Shown here in pieces: positions 47,830-57,316 of a stretch of 64,000 nucleotides of DNA. The first letter of the stretch is position 1. Each line of letters begins with the position of its first letter. Source of the stretch: Bog-473 sp963838835 (GTDB taxonomy: Bacteria; Actinomycetota; Acidimicrobiia; Acidimicrobiales; RAAP-2); assembly GCA_963838835.1 (NCBI GenBank), contig CAWITA010000036.1:124001-188000 (forward strand), written 5' to 3'. Below the pieces are notes generated by a model, which ran no database searches, had not been told where the DNA came from, and saw only the letters and a program-made list of their open reading frames with translations. The position numbers and the translations under genes are program-made.

Positions 47830-48498
47830 ATGAGAGTTTTGGTGGCGGAGGACGATCCGGCGTTGCGGTCCGTCCTCGAGCGTGGCCTGAAGGAGAACGG
47901 CTACGTCGTCGATGCGGTCGCCGACGGCGCGGCGGCGCTCCGACACCTTCGTGCGTACGACTACGACGTGGCGGTGCTCGACTGGCGCATGCCGGAGCGC
48001 ACGGGGATCGAGGTCGTTGCGGAAGCGAGGGACCGCGGCGACCGCACACCGATCCTCATGCTCACTGCCCGCGACGCTCCGTCGGACCGCGTCGCGGGCC
48101 TCAACGGAGGCGCCGACGACTACCTGGTCAAGCCGTTCGACTTCAACGAGCTGGTTGCCCGTGTCCATGCCCTGCAACGCCGCCCTCCGCTCGCGGCGGG
48201 ACCGGTGCTGGAGTGCGCCGACCTCCGGTTCGATCCGGCCACCCGGGAGGTCACCGTGTCGGGGGATCCGGTCGCCTTGACGGCAATCGAGTCGTCTCTG
48301 GTCGAGCTCCTGCTTCGCAGGTCCCCGAGCGTTTTGACACGGCGCATGATCGCCACCCAGGTCTGGGACGACGAGGCCGATGCCGTCGGATCCAACACCA
48401 TTGAAGTCCACGTCGGCCGGGTGCGCGCCAAGTTGGGCGGGAGCAGGGCGCGCATCGAGACCGTGCGCGGCATCGGGTACCGGATGGTCGAGACGTGA
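47830..48498 (+). CDS. OmpR-family two-component response regulator
   Basis: A 222-residue regulator. The start at 47830 (MRVLVAEDDPALRSVLERGL) is chosen because upstream codons are not family-like. The receiver has acidic EDD, phospho-acceptor Asp in VAVLDWRMPERTG, Thr in LMLTARD and Lys in DDYLVKPFDF. The C-terminal winged helix includes LTAIESSLVELLLRRSPSVL, NTIEVHVGRVRAKLG and IETVRGIGYRM. The kinase gene overlaps its stop (GTGA). It probably controls the redox genes that follow. Confidence 0.88.
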   Translation: MRVLVAEDDPALRSVLERGLKENGYVVDAVADGAAALRHLRAYDYDVAVLDWRMPERTGIEVVAEARDRGDRTPILMLTARDAPSDRVAGLNGGADDYLVKPFDFNELVARVHALQRRPPLAAGPVLECADLRFDPATREVTVSGDPVALTAIESSLVELLLRRSPSVLTRRMIATQVWDDEADAVGSNTIEVHVGRVRAKLGGSRARIETVRGIGYRMVET

Positions 48499-49770
48499 AG
48501 ACGAGCAGGGGCCACCGGCGGCATGCGGTGCGCGTCGCCGCGGTCGCCACGCTGATCGTCATGGTGTTCTACGTCGTCGCCGCCGTCGTCTTGAACCTGA
48601 TCGTCACCAACCACCTCATCAACACGACCGACAATCGCCTCGCCGATCGGCTCGAGGACGCCCGGCAGCAGACGCTGGCGCTCCCGCGATCGAGCGCGCC
48701 GGACGAGGACACGAACCTTGACGATGCACCGGTGTTCCTGTGGTCGATCGCGCCCTCCGGGACCGTCACCGCCTTGACCGCGACGGCGCCGCCCTTGCCC
48801 GCACGTCACTGGGGACCGGGCCCGGTCACGCTTGACATCGGCGGCTCAGCCTTCCGGTTCGACACGTTGCGGGTGCACGATGCCGTGCTGGTGGCCGCTC
48901 AGAGCACGGCCGCGACGTCGAACGTCCAGTCGGCGCTTCTGGTCGCCGAGCTCGTCTTCGGCGTGATCCTGGCCGTCGCCGTGTTCGCCGGTGCGACGGT
49001 GGTGGGTCTGCGGGCTTCCGCACCGTCGGAGCTCGTCCGTCGCCGGCAGGCCGAATTCACCGCCGATGCCTCGCATGAGCTGCGCACCCCCATTTCGGTC
49101 ATCGAGGCCGAGGTGGGCCTGGCGCTCGACCGGCCCCGCGATCCTGGCCGCCTACCGGGAGGTGCTCGAACGGGTGGGCCGCGAGAGCGCCCGGCTGCGC
49201 CGGATCGTAGAAGACCTGCTCTGGCTGGCCCGGGCAGACAGTGAGCAAACACGGCCAGACGACGCCGACCTCGCAGACGTCGGCGAGGTGGTCGAGAGGT
49301 GTGTGGAGCGATTCGCTGCACTGGCGGTGGCGCACGGGGTCGACCTTTCCATGCAGCGAGTCGGCAACGGGCCCTTCACGGTGCAGGCGCAGCCGGACCT
49401 CGTCGACCGCTTGGCGGGGGTCCTCATTGACAACGCCTGCAAATTCGCGGGCGAAGGGGGCCGCGTCGAGGTCAGCGTCCGCGACTGGGGCACCCGGGTG
49501 GATCTGCGCGTCGACGACTCCGGCCCCGGGATCCCCGAAGACCAGCGCGACGCCGTGTTCGACCGGTTCCACCGGGCCACCGACAAGGTGGCAGGCACCG
49601 GCCTCGGTCTCGCCATCGCCGACTCCGTCGTCCGCTCCACCCAGGGCCAGTGGGCGATCGGGGTCGCCGACCTGGGAGGCGCTCGCTTGGAGGTCTCGTG
49701 GCGAAAGGTTCCGGCGCGCAAGGGAAGGCCCAACGAGACCGCTGAAACTCTTAGCGAATCCTTAGCCTGA
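48495..49770 (+). CDS. Sensor histidine kinase (frameshifted)
   Basis: About 424 residues after one shift near 49140. The sensor part has two membrane helices (AVATLIVMVFYVVAAVVLNL and LLVAELVFGVILAVAVFAGA) around an extracytoplasmic domain of about 110 residues. The H-box is ADASHELRTPISVIEAEVGL, then the N-box GVLIDNACKFAGEGGR, G1 VDDSGPGIPEDQR, F-box VFDRFHRATD and G2 GTGLGLAIADS. No HAMP domain is obvious. It overlaps the response regulator by 4 bases. The signal is unknown. Confidence 0.85.
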
Positions 49771-49820
49771 GCCCCTCGCCCTTCATGTGGGCGTCAGGGT
49801 GCGTCCGTACCCTGCTCCAC

Positions 49821-50147
49821 ATGGCACCTCTTCGGCAGGCCAGCCCGGCGCAGCGGCGTCATGCGGCGTCCCTGCGCCGCGACGGTGCGCTGAACCGGCT
49901 GTCCAGCATCACGGCGGCCATCGCCGTCGCCACCATCGCCGCGGTCGGGGCACTCGGCGTCTACGTCGCCAAGGCCCTGCCGGGACACCACGCCGGCGCC
50001 AGCACCGGGGCGACCACCGCCACCGTGCCCTCGGGCAACAGCGGCCAGGGCACAGGCGCCTCGGGTTCCCCGAACTCACTCAACCCGCCGTCGACCCCGC
50101 CACAGGCTGCCTCGGCGCCCCCGCCGGTCACCAGCGGATCGAGTTGA
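49821..50147 (+). CDS. Membrane-anchored protein with Gly/Ser/Pro-rich tail
   Basis: A 108-residue protein starting MAPLRQASPAQRRHAASLRR, with one helix (SITAAIAVATIAAVGALGVY) and a low-complexity exported tail ending APPPVTSGSS. It is a paralogue in layout of the minus-strand gene at 47266. Its TGA overlaps the ApbE ATG (TGATG at 50145), so it is co-translated with ApbE. It has no FMN_bind domain that I can see, so it is not an obvious ApbE substrate. Confidence 0.65.
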   Translation: MAPLRQASPAQRRHAASLRRDGALNRLSSITAAIAVATIAAVGALGVYVAKALPGHHAGASTGATTATVPSGNSGQGTGASGSPNSLNPPSTPPQAASAPPPVTSGSS

Positions 50148-51115
50148 TGGTCGAGGCCTACGCTCCTGCCGACCGCCAACACGTCTACCGGACCCGCGCC
50201 CTCGGCACCGTCGCGGAGCTCGTCACCGACGCCAGTGCATTGTTCGAGGCGTCGGAAATGCTCGACCTGGAGCTCGAGCGCATCGACCGCGTCGCCAGCC
50301 GGTTCCGCAGCGACTCGGACCTGAGCCGGCTCAACGCCAGCGCAGGTTCTGAGGTCGTGGTCGGTCACGATCTGTTCGAGGCGATCGACGTCGCGCTCGC
50401 CATGGCCGCGGCGACCGATGGGCTGGTCGACCCCACCGTCGGTGCGGCCATGAACCGTCCTGGGTTACGACCGCGATTTCTCCGACGTCCTTCCCGGCGT
50501 CGACGGCGAACTTCCGCTTGAGCGAGCCGTGCCCGGGTGGCGCTCCATCTCGGTCGACCGGGGCCGACGGGTCCGTCCGTCTCCCGGCGCACACCACGCT
50601 CGACCTCGGCGCGACAGCCAAGGCGCTGGCGGCGGACCGGGCGGCGGCGACCATCCACAGCCGGCTCGGGTGTGGCGTGCTGGTCTCGCTCGGTGGCGAT
50701 GCATCGGCGGCGGGCCCGGCGCCCGACGGCGGGTTCGTCATCGGCATCGCCGATACCTGCACCTCCCCCGCCCCGGCCGAGGCGATCGCCATCTCGTCGG
50801 GCGGCCTCGCCTCGTCGGGCATCGGCGTCCGCCAGTGGAGACTGGGAGCGCACCAGGTTCATCACATCGTGGACCCGGCCACCGGTCTGCCTGCGGCCCC
50901 CTGCTGGCGGACGGTCTCGACGACGGCGGCGAACTGCGTGCAGGCGAACGCCGCGTCGACGGCAGCGATCGTGCTCGGAGAGCGTGCCGTCGCCTGGCTG
51001 GAGGGCCACGGGCTCCCGGCGCGGCTGGTACGGCTCGACGGGACGGTCGTCTACACCGAAGGCTGGCCGATCCCCGAAGCCGGTGCTGCCCGTGCCGGAG
51101 CTGAGCACCCGATGA
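50147..51115 (+). CDS. apbE: ApbE-family FAD:protein FMN transferase (frameshifted)
   Basis: ApbE attaches FMN covalently to Thr residues of exported redox proteins. MVEAYAPADRQHVYRTRALG opens it; LDLELERIDRVASRFRSDSD, LSRLNAS and ATDGLVDPTVGAAM are family motifs. A shift near 50460 leads into GYDRDFSDVLPG, then TLDLGATAKALAADRAAATI, GCGVLVSLGGDASAAG and HHIVDPATGLPAAPCWRTVS (the metal/FAD site). No signal peptide is seen. Another shift near 51085 would give the ending VLPVPELSTR with TGA overlapping the next ATG; as written the frame runs on into the next gene. Confidence 0.82.
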
Positions 51116-52229
51116 CGGCGATCGTGCTGGCCACGGTCGGCCACGGCTCGACCGCCCTGTGGTATCTGACGCGCGCCACCGGCCTCGTCTCGCTCATCTT
51201 GCTCTCGGCGACGGTCGTGCTCGGGACCGTCGCCTCGGTGGGATGGACAAGCGACCGCTGGCCCCGCTTCCTCTCCCAATCGGTGCATCGGAACCTGTCG
51301 CTGTTCTGCGTCGCCCTGATCGGCGTGCACGTCGTCACCACGGTGGGTGACGGCTACGTCCCCATCGGACTGGCCGACGCGGTCATCCCGTTCCGCTCCC
51401 CCTACCGCCCGATCTGGGTGGGACTCGGGGCGGTGGCGTTCGACATGCTCCTGGCCGTCGCGATCACCAGCGCGCTGCGCCGCCGCATCGGCGTGGCCGC
51501 CTGGCGGGGAGTCCACTGGCTGGCCTACGCCTGCTGGCCGATTGCCGTGCTCCACGGCTTGGGCTCGGGCTCCGACGCCCGGCTTCCCGGGGCGATGCTC
51601 GTGTTCGTCCTCTGCACTGCAGCTGTCGCCGCCGCAGTGGCCTGGCGCCTGGCGGCCGGGAGGGCGCGCTCGGTGACCTGGCGGCTCGGCGGCGCCGTCG
51701 CGGGCGCTGCGGTACTGGTGGTGATCACGGCCTTCGCTGCCGCCGGTCCGCTCCGGCCCGGCTGGTCCCACCGGGCCGGCACCTCCTCCGCCCTCCTGGC
51801 CCAGCTGTCCGGCTCGGCCTCGGCGTCGTACTCGTCTGCGCCGACGTCGACCACCCCCTCCACCTCCGCCCCGCCCGCCTCGGGCATCCCGACCGCCCCC
51901 TTCGAGACGACCGTGTCGGGAACGGTCGCCACCTCACCCCCCAACGAGTGACGGCGACGTCGCAGGTCACCCTCAGCATGCAGCTGGCCGACACGACCGT
52001 GCCCCTCGAGGTCCGCATCATCGGTCCTGCCGTCAACGGCGGCGTCGACCTGCACCGCAGCGAGGTGACCTTCGGCCAGCTGAGCGGGGAGGTGACGGCC
52101 CTCGACGGGTCCACCATCGGTGCGCTCGTCACCGGTCCGACCGGCTCCCTCAACCTGACCATGAACCTCTCGCTGAATCCTGGTGCCGGCACGTTCACCG
52201 GCCAGCTCTCGGGCAGCGCCGCGCAATGA
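51112..52229 (+). CDS. Ferric-reductase-like transmembrane protein with exported beta domain (frameshifted)
   Basis: About 372 residues. The first 200 hold six helices of the ferric-reductase-like (FRE/MsrQ-type) fold: GSTALWYLTRATGLVSLILL, SQSVHRNLSLFCVALIGVHV, VAFDMLLAVAITSALRRRIG and GVHWLAYACWPIAVLHGLG. His pairs in HRNLSLFCVALIGVH and HWLAYACWPIAVLH could hold two b-type hemes. A Ser/Thr/Pro linker leads, across a C-run shift near 51935, into a beta domain (LTLSMQL-like strands, SEVTFGQLSGEVTALDGSTI). It probably moves electrons across the membrane. The stop overlaps the NuoF-like start. Confidence 0.75.
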
Positions 52230-53531
52230 GCCTCACCCTCCGTCACGGCGCCCCCGCCGCGCCACAGACGGCCACCCGCCTGCTGCACGGGCTCGTGGGC
52301 GGAGGCGTCCCGGACCCGGGGCTGCGGACCCACCTCGACCGATGGGGCGAGCTCCATCACCAGCCGCACCGACTGATCGACGAGCTCGAGGCGAGCGGGC
52401 TGGTGGGCCACGGTGGGGCATGGTTCCCCGTGGCGGCCAAGTGGCGGGCGGTCGCCGGGGCCTCGCGCCGCCGCCCGGTCGTGGTGGCCAACGGCGCCGA
52501 AGGCGAACCCGCCAGCCGCAAGGACGCATTGCTGCTCGCGCGGGCACCGCATCTGGTGCTCGACGGACTGGCGCTGGCGGCCAGCACGCTGCGCGCCCAG
52601 CAGGCCATCGTGTACGTCCCGGCCTCGAGCATCCCTACCGTCGAGGCCGCACTTGCCGAGCGCCGCGCCCACCGCCTCGATCCGATCGCCATCGAGCTCG
52701 CCGAGTCACCCGACACGTTTATCTCCGGTCAGGAGTCGGCCGTGGTCAACGCACTCGGCGGGCGCCGGGGCGCAGTGCCGTCCTTCGTCGGGCTGACCAC
52801 CATCCGCGAGCGCGGGGTCGAGGGCCGCCCCACCCTGGTGCAGAACGTCGAGACGCTCGCCCATGTGGCCCTCGTTGCCCGCTTCGGAGCGGACTGGTTC
52901 CGAGGGATCGGCACGCCACAGAACCCGGGCACGATGCTGCTGACGGTCAGCCGCCCCGGCGGGCCTCTGGTCGTCGAGGCGGCGCTCGGCTCTTCCCTCC
53001 GCGCTGCGGTCGGTGTCGGGGAGGACGATCTCGCCCGCACCCGCGCCGTCCTCCTCGGCGGCTACGGAGGCGCCTGGGTCTCGCCGCGAGGTCTTCGCCG
53101 AGCTCCCCGTGTCCGAGAAGGCCGCCCGCCGCGCCGGCGCGACGCTCGGCGCCGGTGTGATCGTGCCGCTGCCTCGTGACGTCTGCCCACTGGCCGAGAT
53201 GGCGGACGTCGTGCGGTACATGGAGGGGCAGGGCGCCGGCCAATGTGGCCCGTGCGTGCACGGCTTGGCCGAGTTGGCCGAGACCATGGACCGGCTGGCC
53301 TACGGCGGACGGGGTGGTCCTCACCTCGACCGCATCCTCGAGACCTGCACCCTGGTGGAGGGGAGGGGCGCCTGCCGCCACCCCGACGGCGTTGCCCGGT
53401 TCGTGCGTACCGGCCTCGCGCGTGTTCGCCGACGAGGTCGCCTCGCACCAGCGCCGCGGCGCCGTGCCCCCAGACGCGGGCGGCGCGGGTGCTCCCGGTG
53501 GCGGGCCGGACGGCGACGAGAAGGCTGGTGA
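52226..53531 (+). CDS. NuoF-like NADH dehydrogenase 51-kDa-type flavoprotein (frameshifted)
   Basis: About 430 residues. The FMN/NAD region is recognisable but altered: SGLVGHGGAWFPVAAKWRAV (usually GRGGAGFPTG.KW) and VANGAEGEPASRKDALLLA (usually NADEGEPGTFKDR). ESAVVNALGGRRGAVPSF and LVQNVETLAHVALVARFG follow. An SLBB-like part and, after a shift near 53085, VFAELPVSEKAARRAGATLG and GAGQCGPCVHGLAELAETMD form the Fe-S domain with CxxC and a later Cys. A last shift near 53420 gives VFADEVASHQRRGAV. It probably oxidises NAD(P)H for the ferredoxin and membrane partner. The stop is uncertain. Confidence 0.78.
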
Positions 53532-53538
53532 GCCGGGC

Positions 53539-53754
53539 ATGAGCCGTTGGAGCCTGGAATTGGTCCTCGACCCGGTCGCGTGCGACGGGCGCGGCGTGTG
53601 CGCCGAGATGCTGCCCGAACGCATCGAACTCGATCGCTGGGGATATCCCATCATCGACGGCGCGGAAATCGCCCCCGCCCTCTTCGAGCATGCCGTGCGC
53701 GCCGTGCGGTCGTGCCCCAAGCAGGCCCTGCACCTGGTGGAGCGCAGGTGCTGA
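53539..53754 (+). CDS. Small ferredoxin, [3Fe-4S]-type
   Basis: A 71-residue intact protein, MSRWSLELVLDPVACDGRGV. The cluster ligands are CDGRGVCAEMLPE (C-x5-C) and a later SCPKQALHL (C-P), the three-Cys pattern of actinomycete [3Fe-4S] ferredoxins that often serve P450s or reductases. It sits directly behind the NuoF-like gene. Its stop overlaps the GTG start of the next gene. It is the likely electron carrier between the flavoprotein and the membrane protein. Confidence 0.82.
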   Translation: MSRWSLELVLDPVACDGRGVCAEMLPERIELDRWGYPIIDGAEIAPALFEHAVRAVRSCPKQALHLVERRC

Positions 53755-54987
53755 GCCCACCCCTCGAGGAGCTCGACGAGCGCGAGCCGGGTTCGCCGCG
53801 CACCAGGCCGGCCCGGCGAGTGCGCTGGTCGAGGTCGCGCCTCCATCGCCGCCGACGCGTCCTGGCGGTCATCGGTGCCGTCCTGGCGGTGCTCCTCATT
53901 TGGCTGGCCGTCTCCATCGGCGGCGCGCTCACCAACCCCGCCCTCGGCAGCTCGGCCGGCTCCCGGCTGGCCGAGTGGTTCCGCGAGCACGGGGGCGCCT
54001 CCATCGTCAACTGGGCCGAGAACGAGTGGTACGTCGCACCATCAGCCCAAGGTGGGCGGCGCCCTCCCGCCCGGCACCATCCACAAGCCCAAGACCGTCA
54101 CCACCGTGCCGGCCGCGGTCACCGTGCCCCACCTCCCGCCGCCGGCACCCATCACACCGTTGGCGAGCCCTCCCGTCGCGGGCGAAGGACAGTGGTCGCC
54201 GGCGGGCCGTCTCGTCGACGGCGTGCCCGCGGTCTACGAGACGCTGATCCGTCCCAGCGCGATCCACACCAGCTTCGTCGTGGGGGTGGCCTGGATGGAC
54301 CCGATGCTCCTCAAGGCGACGCTGTACTCGGGAAGCCAGATCCCCGGCGGCGGACCCTTCACGCACACCGCGCCCATTTCGCCCGCCGACTCGACCTCGC
54401 TGGTCGCGGCGTTCAACGCCGGCTTTCTCATGTCCGCCGCCAACGGCGGCTACTACACCGACAGCAAGACGATCATTCCGCTGCGGACGGGGGCCGCCTC
54501 CTTCGTCGTCTACAAGGACGGCTCGTTCGCACTCGGGCAATGGGGAAGCGACGTCTCCATGACGCCAACCGTGGTCTCGGTCAGGCAGAACCTCGACCTC
54601 CTGGTCGACAACGGGCAGATCGTGCCGGCCGCCTATGACGCCAACTCGTCGGCGTGGGGCGCGACGCTCGGCGGCGGCCTCTACGTGTGGCGCTCCGCCC
54701 TCGGGATCACCGCCAACGGCGCGCTGCTCTACGTCGGAGGCCCGGGGCTCGACATCTACAACCTGGCGAACATCATGGTCCATGCGGGCGCCGTCCGGGC
54801 CATGGAGCTCGACATCAACACGGACTGGGTGAACTTCAGCACGTACCAGCCGTCGACGCCGAACGGGCAGGCCAACGCGGCCAACGGCACGGAGCTGCTC
54901 GCGGGCATGACCGGAACTCCCGGCCGCTACTTCGAGCCCTGGTGGGCCCGTGACTTCATCACCATGTCGACGGCGGTCAAGCCGTGA
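53748..54987 (+). CDS. Exported phosphodiester glycosidase (NAGPA/DUF2233-type) family protein (frameshifted)
   Basis: About 413 residues from a GTG overlapping the ferredoxin stop. A basic N-terminus precedes one membrane helix (VLAVIGAVLAVLLIWLAVSI), so the rest is exported. After a shift near 54040 the NAGPA domain appears: HTSFVVGVAWMDPMLLKATL, VAAFNAGFLMSAANGGYYTD, FVVYKDGSFALGQWGSDV, ALGITANGALLYVGGPG and AGAVRAMELDINTDWVNFST. The family cleaves phosphodiester-linked sugars of the envelope. It lies just before ubiA, whose GTG overlaps its stop, and probably serves envelope glycan metabolism. Confidence 0.78.
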
Positions 54988-55955
54988 CATCGCTGGGGAG
55001 GGTCCCGCGCCAGGAGCCGCCGCCGCACAACGGTGTCGTACCGCTGCATAACCTCGCCCCGGCCGTGCCCCATTCGACGCTGGGCCTGCTGGTCCGAGGT
55101 GCGCGCCCGAGGCAGTGGCTCAAGAACCTCCTGGTCTTCATGGCGCCCGCCGCCGCGGGCGTGCTCGGCGAAGGGCACACGACGTTGCGCGTGGTCGCGG
55201 CCTTCTTGATCTTCTGCGTGGTGGCCTCGGGCACCTACCTCGTCAACGACGTCGTGGACGCCGAATCGGATCGACACCATCCGACCAAGCGGCGCCGGCC
55301 CGTGGCGAGCGGAGCGCTGCGACCAGGTGTCGCCCTCGGGGTCGGGACCGCCCTCATCGCGACGGCCATCGCCGCCGCACTGCTCGTCCGCCCGTGGGGC
55401 TTCGCCGCCGTCGTGGCCTCCTACGCCGGATTGAGCATCGCCTACAGCATCCGCTTGAAGCGCGAGCCCGTGATGGAGCTGGCGGTGGTCGCGTCGTGCT
55501 TCGTGCTGCGGGCGGTTGCCGGCGGCGTGGTGGCCCAGGTACCGCTCTCCAATTGGTTCCTCGTCTTCACCTCCTTCGCCGCCCTGTTCATCGTGACCGG
55601 AAAGCGCTGCGCGGAGCACGCCCGCCTGGGAAACGACCGGGGAGTGCACCGCCTCGTGCTCGATCAGTACAGCGAGTCCTTCCTCAAGTCGACCCTGACC
55701 ATCTCGGCCACGGTGACGGTCGCGTCGTACTGCCTGTGGGCGTTCGAGCGCACCGGGCTGCTCGCCCATGCCGGGGACCACGTCGTCTGGATCGAGCTGA
55801 CCGTCATCCCCCTCGTCCTCTCGGTCCTGCACATCCTCCGCCTCCTCGACGCCGGCCACGGCGGCGAACCCGAACAGCTAGCCCTGCGTGACCACGTCCT
55901 GCAGGGCTACGGGGTGCTCTGGCTGGCCCTCATGGGCATCGGCCTGTACGGATGA
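54984..55955 (+). CDS. ubiA: Decaprenyl-phosphate phosphoribosyltransferase (UbiA superfamily)
   Basis: A 323-residue intact UbiA-type membrane prenyltransferase. The Mg-binding motif is YLVNDVVDAESDRHHPTKRR, then PVASGALRPGVALGVGTAL and the second Asp-rich region near LDQYSESFLKSTLTISATVT. About eight helices are visible. With the two genes after it being DprE1 and DprE2 homologues, it should make decaprenylphosphoryl-5-phosphoribose from PRPP, the first step of DPA synthesis (Rv3806c in M. tuberculosis). The GTG start overlaps the preceding stop; the next gene overlaps its end by 4 bases. Confidence 0.87.
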   Translation: MTSLGRVPRQEPPPHNGVVPLHNLAPAVPHSTLGLLVRGARPRQWLKNLLVFMAPAAAGVLGEGHTTLRVVAAFLIFCVVASGTYLVNDVVDAESDRHHPTKRRRPVASGALRPGVALGVGTALIATAIAAALLVRPWGFAAVVASYAGLSIAYSIRLKREPVMELAVVASCFVLRAVAGGVVAQVPLSNWFLVFTSFAALFIVTGKRCAEHARLGNDRGVHRLVLDQYSESFLKSTLTISATVTVASYCLWAFERTGLLAHAGDHVVWIELTVIPLVLSVLHILRLLDAGHGGEPEQLALRDHVLQGYGVLWLALMGIGLYG

Positions 55956-57316
55956 CCGTCACCGTCGAAGGTTGCCTCAGGCCGCTGTCGGGCTGGGGCA
56001 GGACCGCGCCCACCACCGCCCTGGTCAGCCGTCCCGTGAATGTCTCCTCCGTTTGGGCCTCGTTCCGCGCCCACCCCGGCGGTGTGATCGCCCGTGGCCT
56101 GGGGCGGAGCTACGGTGACGCCGCGCAGTGCACCGGTGGGCTCACCATCGACACCGCGGGCCTCAGCCACATCGGCACGCTGGACGAGGTGGTGGGGACG
56201 ATCGAGGTCGGTGGGGGCGTCAGCCTGCACGACCTGATGCGGTGCATCGTCCCGGCGGGCTGGTTCGTGGCGGTGACGCCGGGAACCCGCTACGTCACCG
56301 TCGGGGGTGCCATCGCCGCGGACGTGCACGGAAAGAACCACCATCGCGACGGTAGCTTCGCCCGACACGTGGTGGAGATGACCCTCGTCACGCCCAGCGG
56401 CGTGATCAGCGTGGCACCCGATCGTGACTCCGAGCTGTTCTGGGCCACGGCCGGCGGCATGGGCCTCACCGGCGTGGTGGTCAGGGCCGTCCTGCGACTC
56501 ATCCCGATTGAGACGTCGTGGATGCAGGTCGACAACCGGCGGTTCAATCGGCTCGAGGACCTGATGTCGACCATGGAGGAGACCGATCTTCGTTATCACT
56601 ACAGCGTGGCGTGGCTGGACTGCGTTGGCGGCCGCAACGGCGAACACCGTTCGGTCCTGACGAGCGGGGACCACGCCCCTTCTGGTGCCATTCCGGACCG
56701 GCTGCGTGGGCGCAGTCGGGAGGTCCCGGGCGACCCGAGGTTCCGGGTGCCCGGGTCGACGCCTCGCCGGCTCGTGAACCGCTTTTCGGTCCGCGCCTTC
56801 AACGAGGTGTGGTTCCGGGCCTCCCGGACGTCCCGGCGATCGCTCCGTCCCCTGGCCGCATTCTTCCATCCGCTCGACGGTGTGGCTCGCTGGAACCTCC
56901 TCTATGGACCCCAAGGTTTCGTGCAGTACCAGTTCGCGGTGCCGCCGACGCGAGCCGATGTCATCGAGGACGCCGTCGATGCGATCGCGTCGTCAGGGAT
57001 GCCCTCCTTCCTCGCCGTGTTGAAGCGCTTCGGACCCGGAACGCCGGGCCCACTCTCCTTCAGTCAAGAAGGCTGGACCCTCGCGTTGGACTTCCCGCTC
57101 GGTCCGCCCGGCCTGCCCGCGCTGCTGGACCGCCTCGACGATGCCGTCGCGGCTGCCGGAGGTCGCGTCTACCTGGCCAAGGACTCCCGACTGCGACCCG
57201 AGCTCCTCGCCGTCATGTACCCCCGGCTGGGCGAGATGGCGGGGGTCTGCCGGCGGGTCGACCCCGAGGGCCTGCTCGCCTCCGACCTCTCCCGCCGCCT
57301 GGGGATCCCGCGATGA
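55952..57316 (+). CDS. dprE1: Decaprenylphosphoryl-beta-D-ribose 2'-oxidase DprE1
   Basis: An intact 454-residue FAD oxidase of the VAO type. GVIARGLGRSYGDAAQCTGG binds FAD, VTPGTRYVTVGGAIAADVHG then KNHHRDGSFARHVVEM is the DprE1 signature with the conserved HGKNHH. The substrate domain contains GGRVYLAKDSRLRPELLAVM. It oxidises the ribose 2'-OH of DPR for epimerisation to DPA. At the site of M. tuberculosis Cys387 (GWNICVDF) this protein reads GWTLALDFPLG, so the Cys is Ala. It overlaps ubiA and dprE2 by 4 bases each (ATGA). Confidence 0.9.
   Translation: MTVTVEGCLRPLSGWGRTAPTTALVSRPVNVSSVWASFRAHPGGVIARGLGRSYGDAAQCTGGLTIDTAGLSHIGTLDEVVGTIEVGGGVSLHDLMRCIVPAGWFVAVTPGTRYVTVGGAIAADVHGKNHHRDGSFARHVVEMTLVTPSGVISVAPDRDSELFWATAGGMGLTGVVVRAVLRLIPIETSWMQVDNRRFNRLEDLMSTMEETDLRYHYSVAWLDCVGGRNGEHRSVLTSGDHAPSGAIPDRLRGRSREVPGDPRFRVPGSTPRRLVNRFSVRAFNEVWFRASRTSRRSLRPLAAFFHPLDGVARWNLLYGPQGFVQYQFAVPPTRADVIEDAVDAIASSGMPSFLAVLKRFGPGTPGPLSFSQEGWTLALDFPLGPPGLPALLDRLDDAVAAAGGRVYLAKDSRLRPELLAVMYPRLGEMAGVCRRVDPEGLLASDLSRRLGIPR

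Noticed and set aside
50518..51951. A fused ApbE-ferric reductase protein
   Set aside because: The in-frame join is possible as written, but a one-base correction gives a natural ApbE stop overlapping the next ATG, as in all neighbouring junctions. I list two genes and note the alternative.
77..53531. Programmed ribosomal frameshifting as a common mechanism in this genome
   Set aside because: The shifts go in both directions, occur several times per gene, hit unrelated genes and lack slippery-site plus pseudoknot patterns. Sequence errors explain them better.
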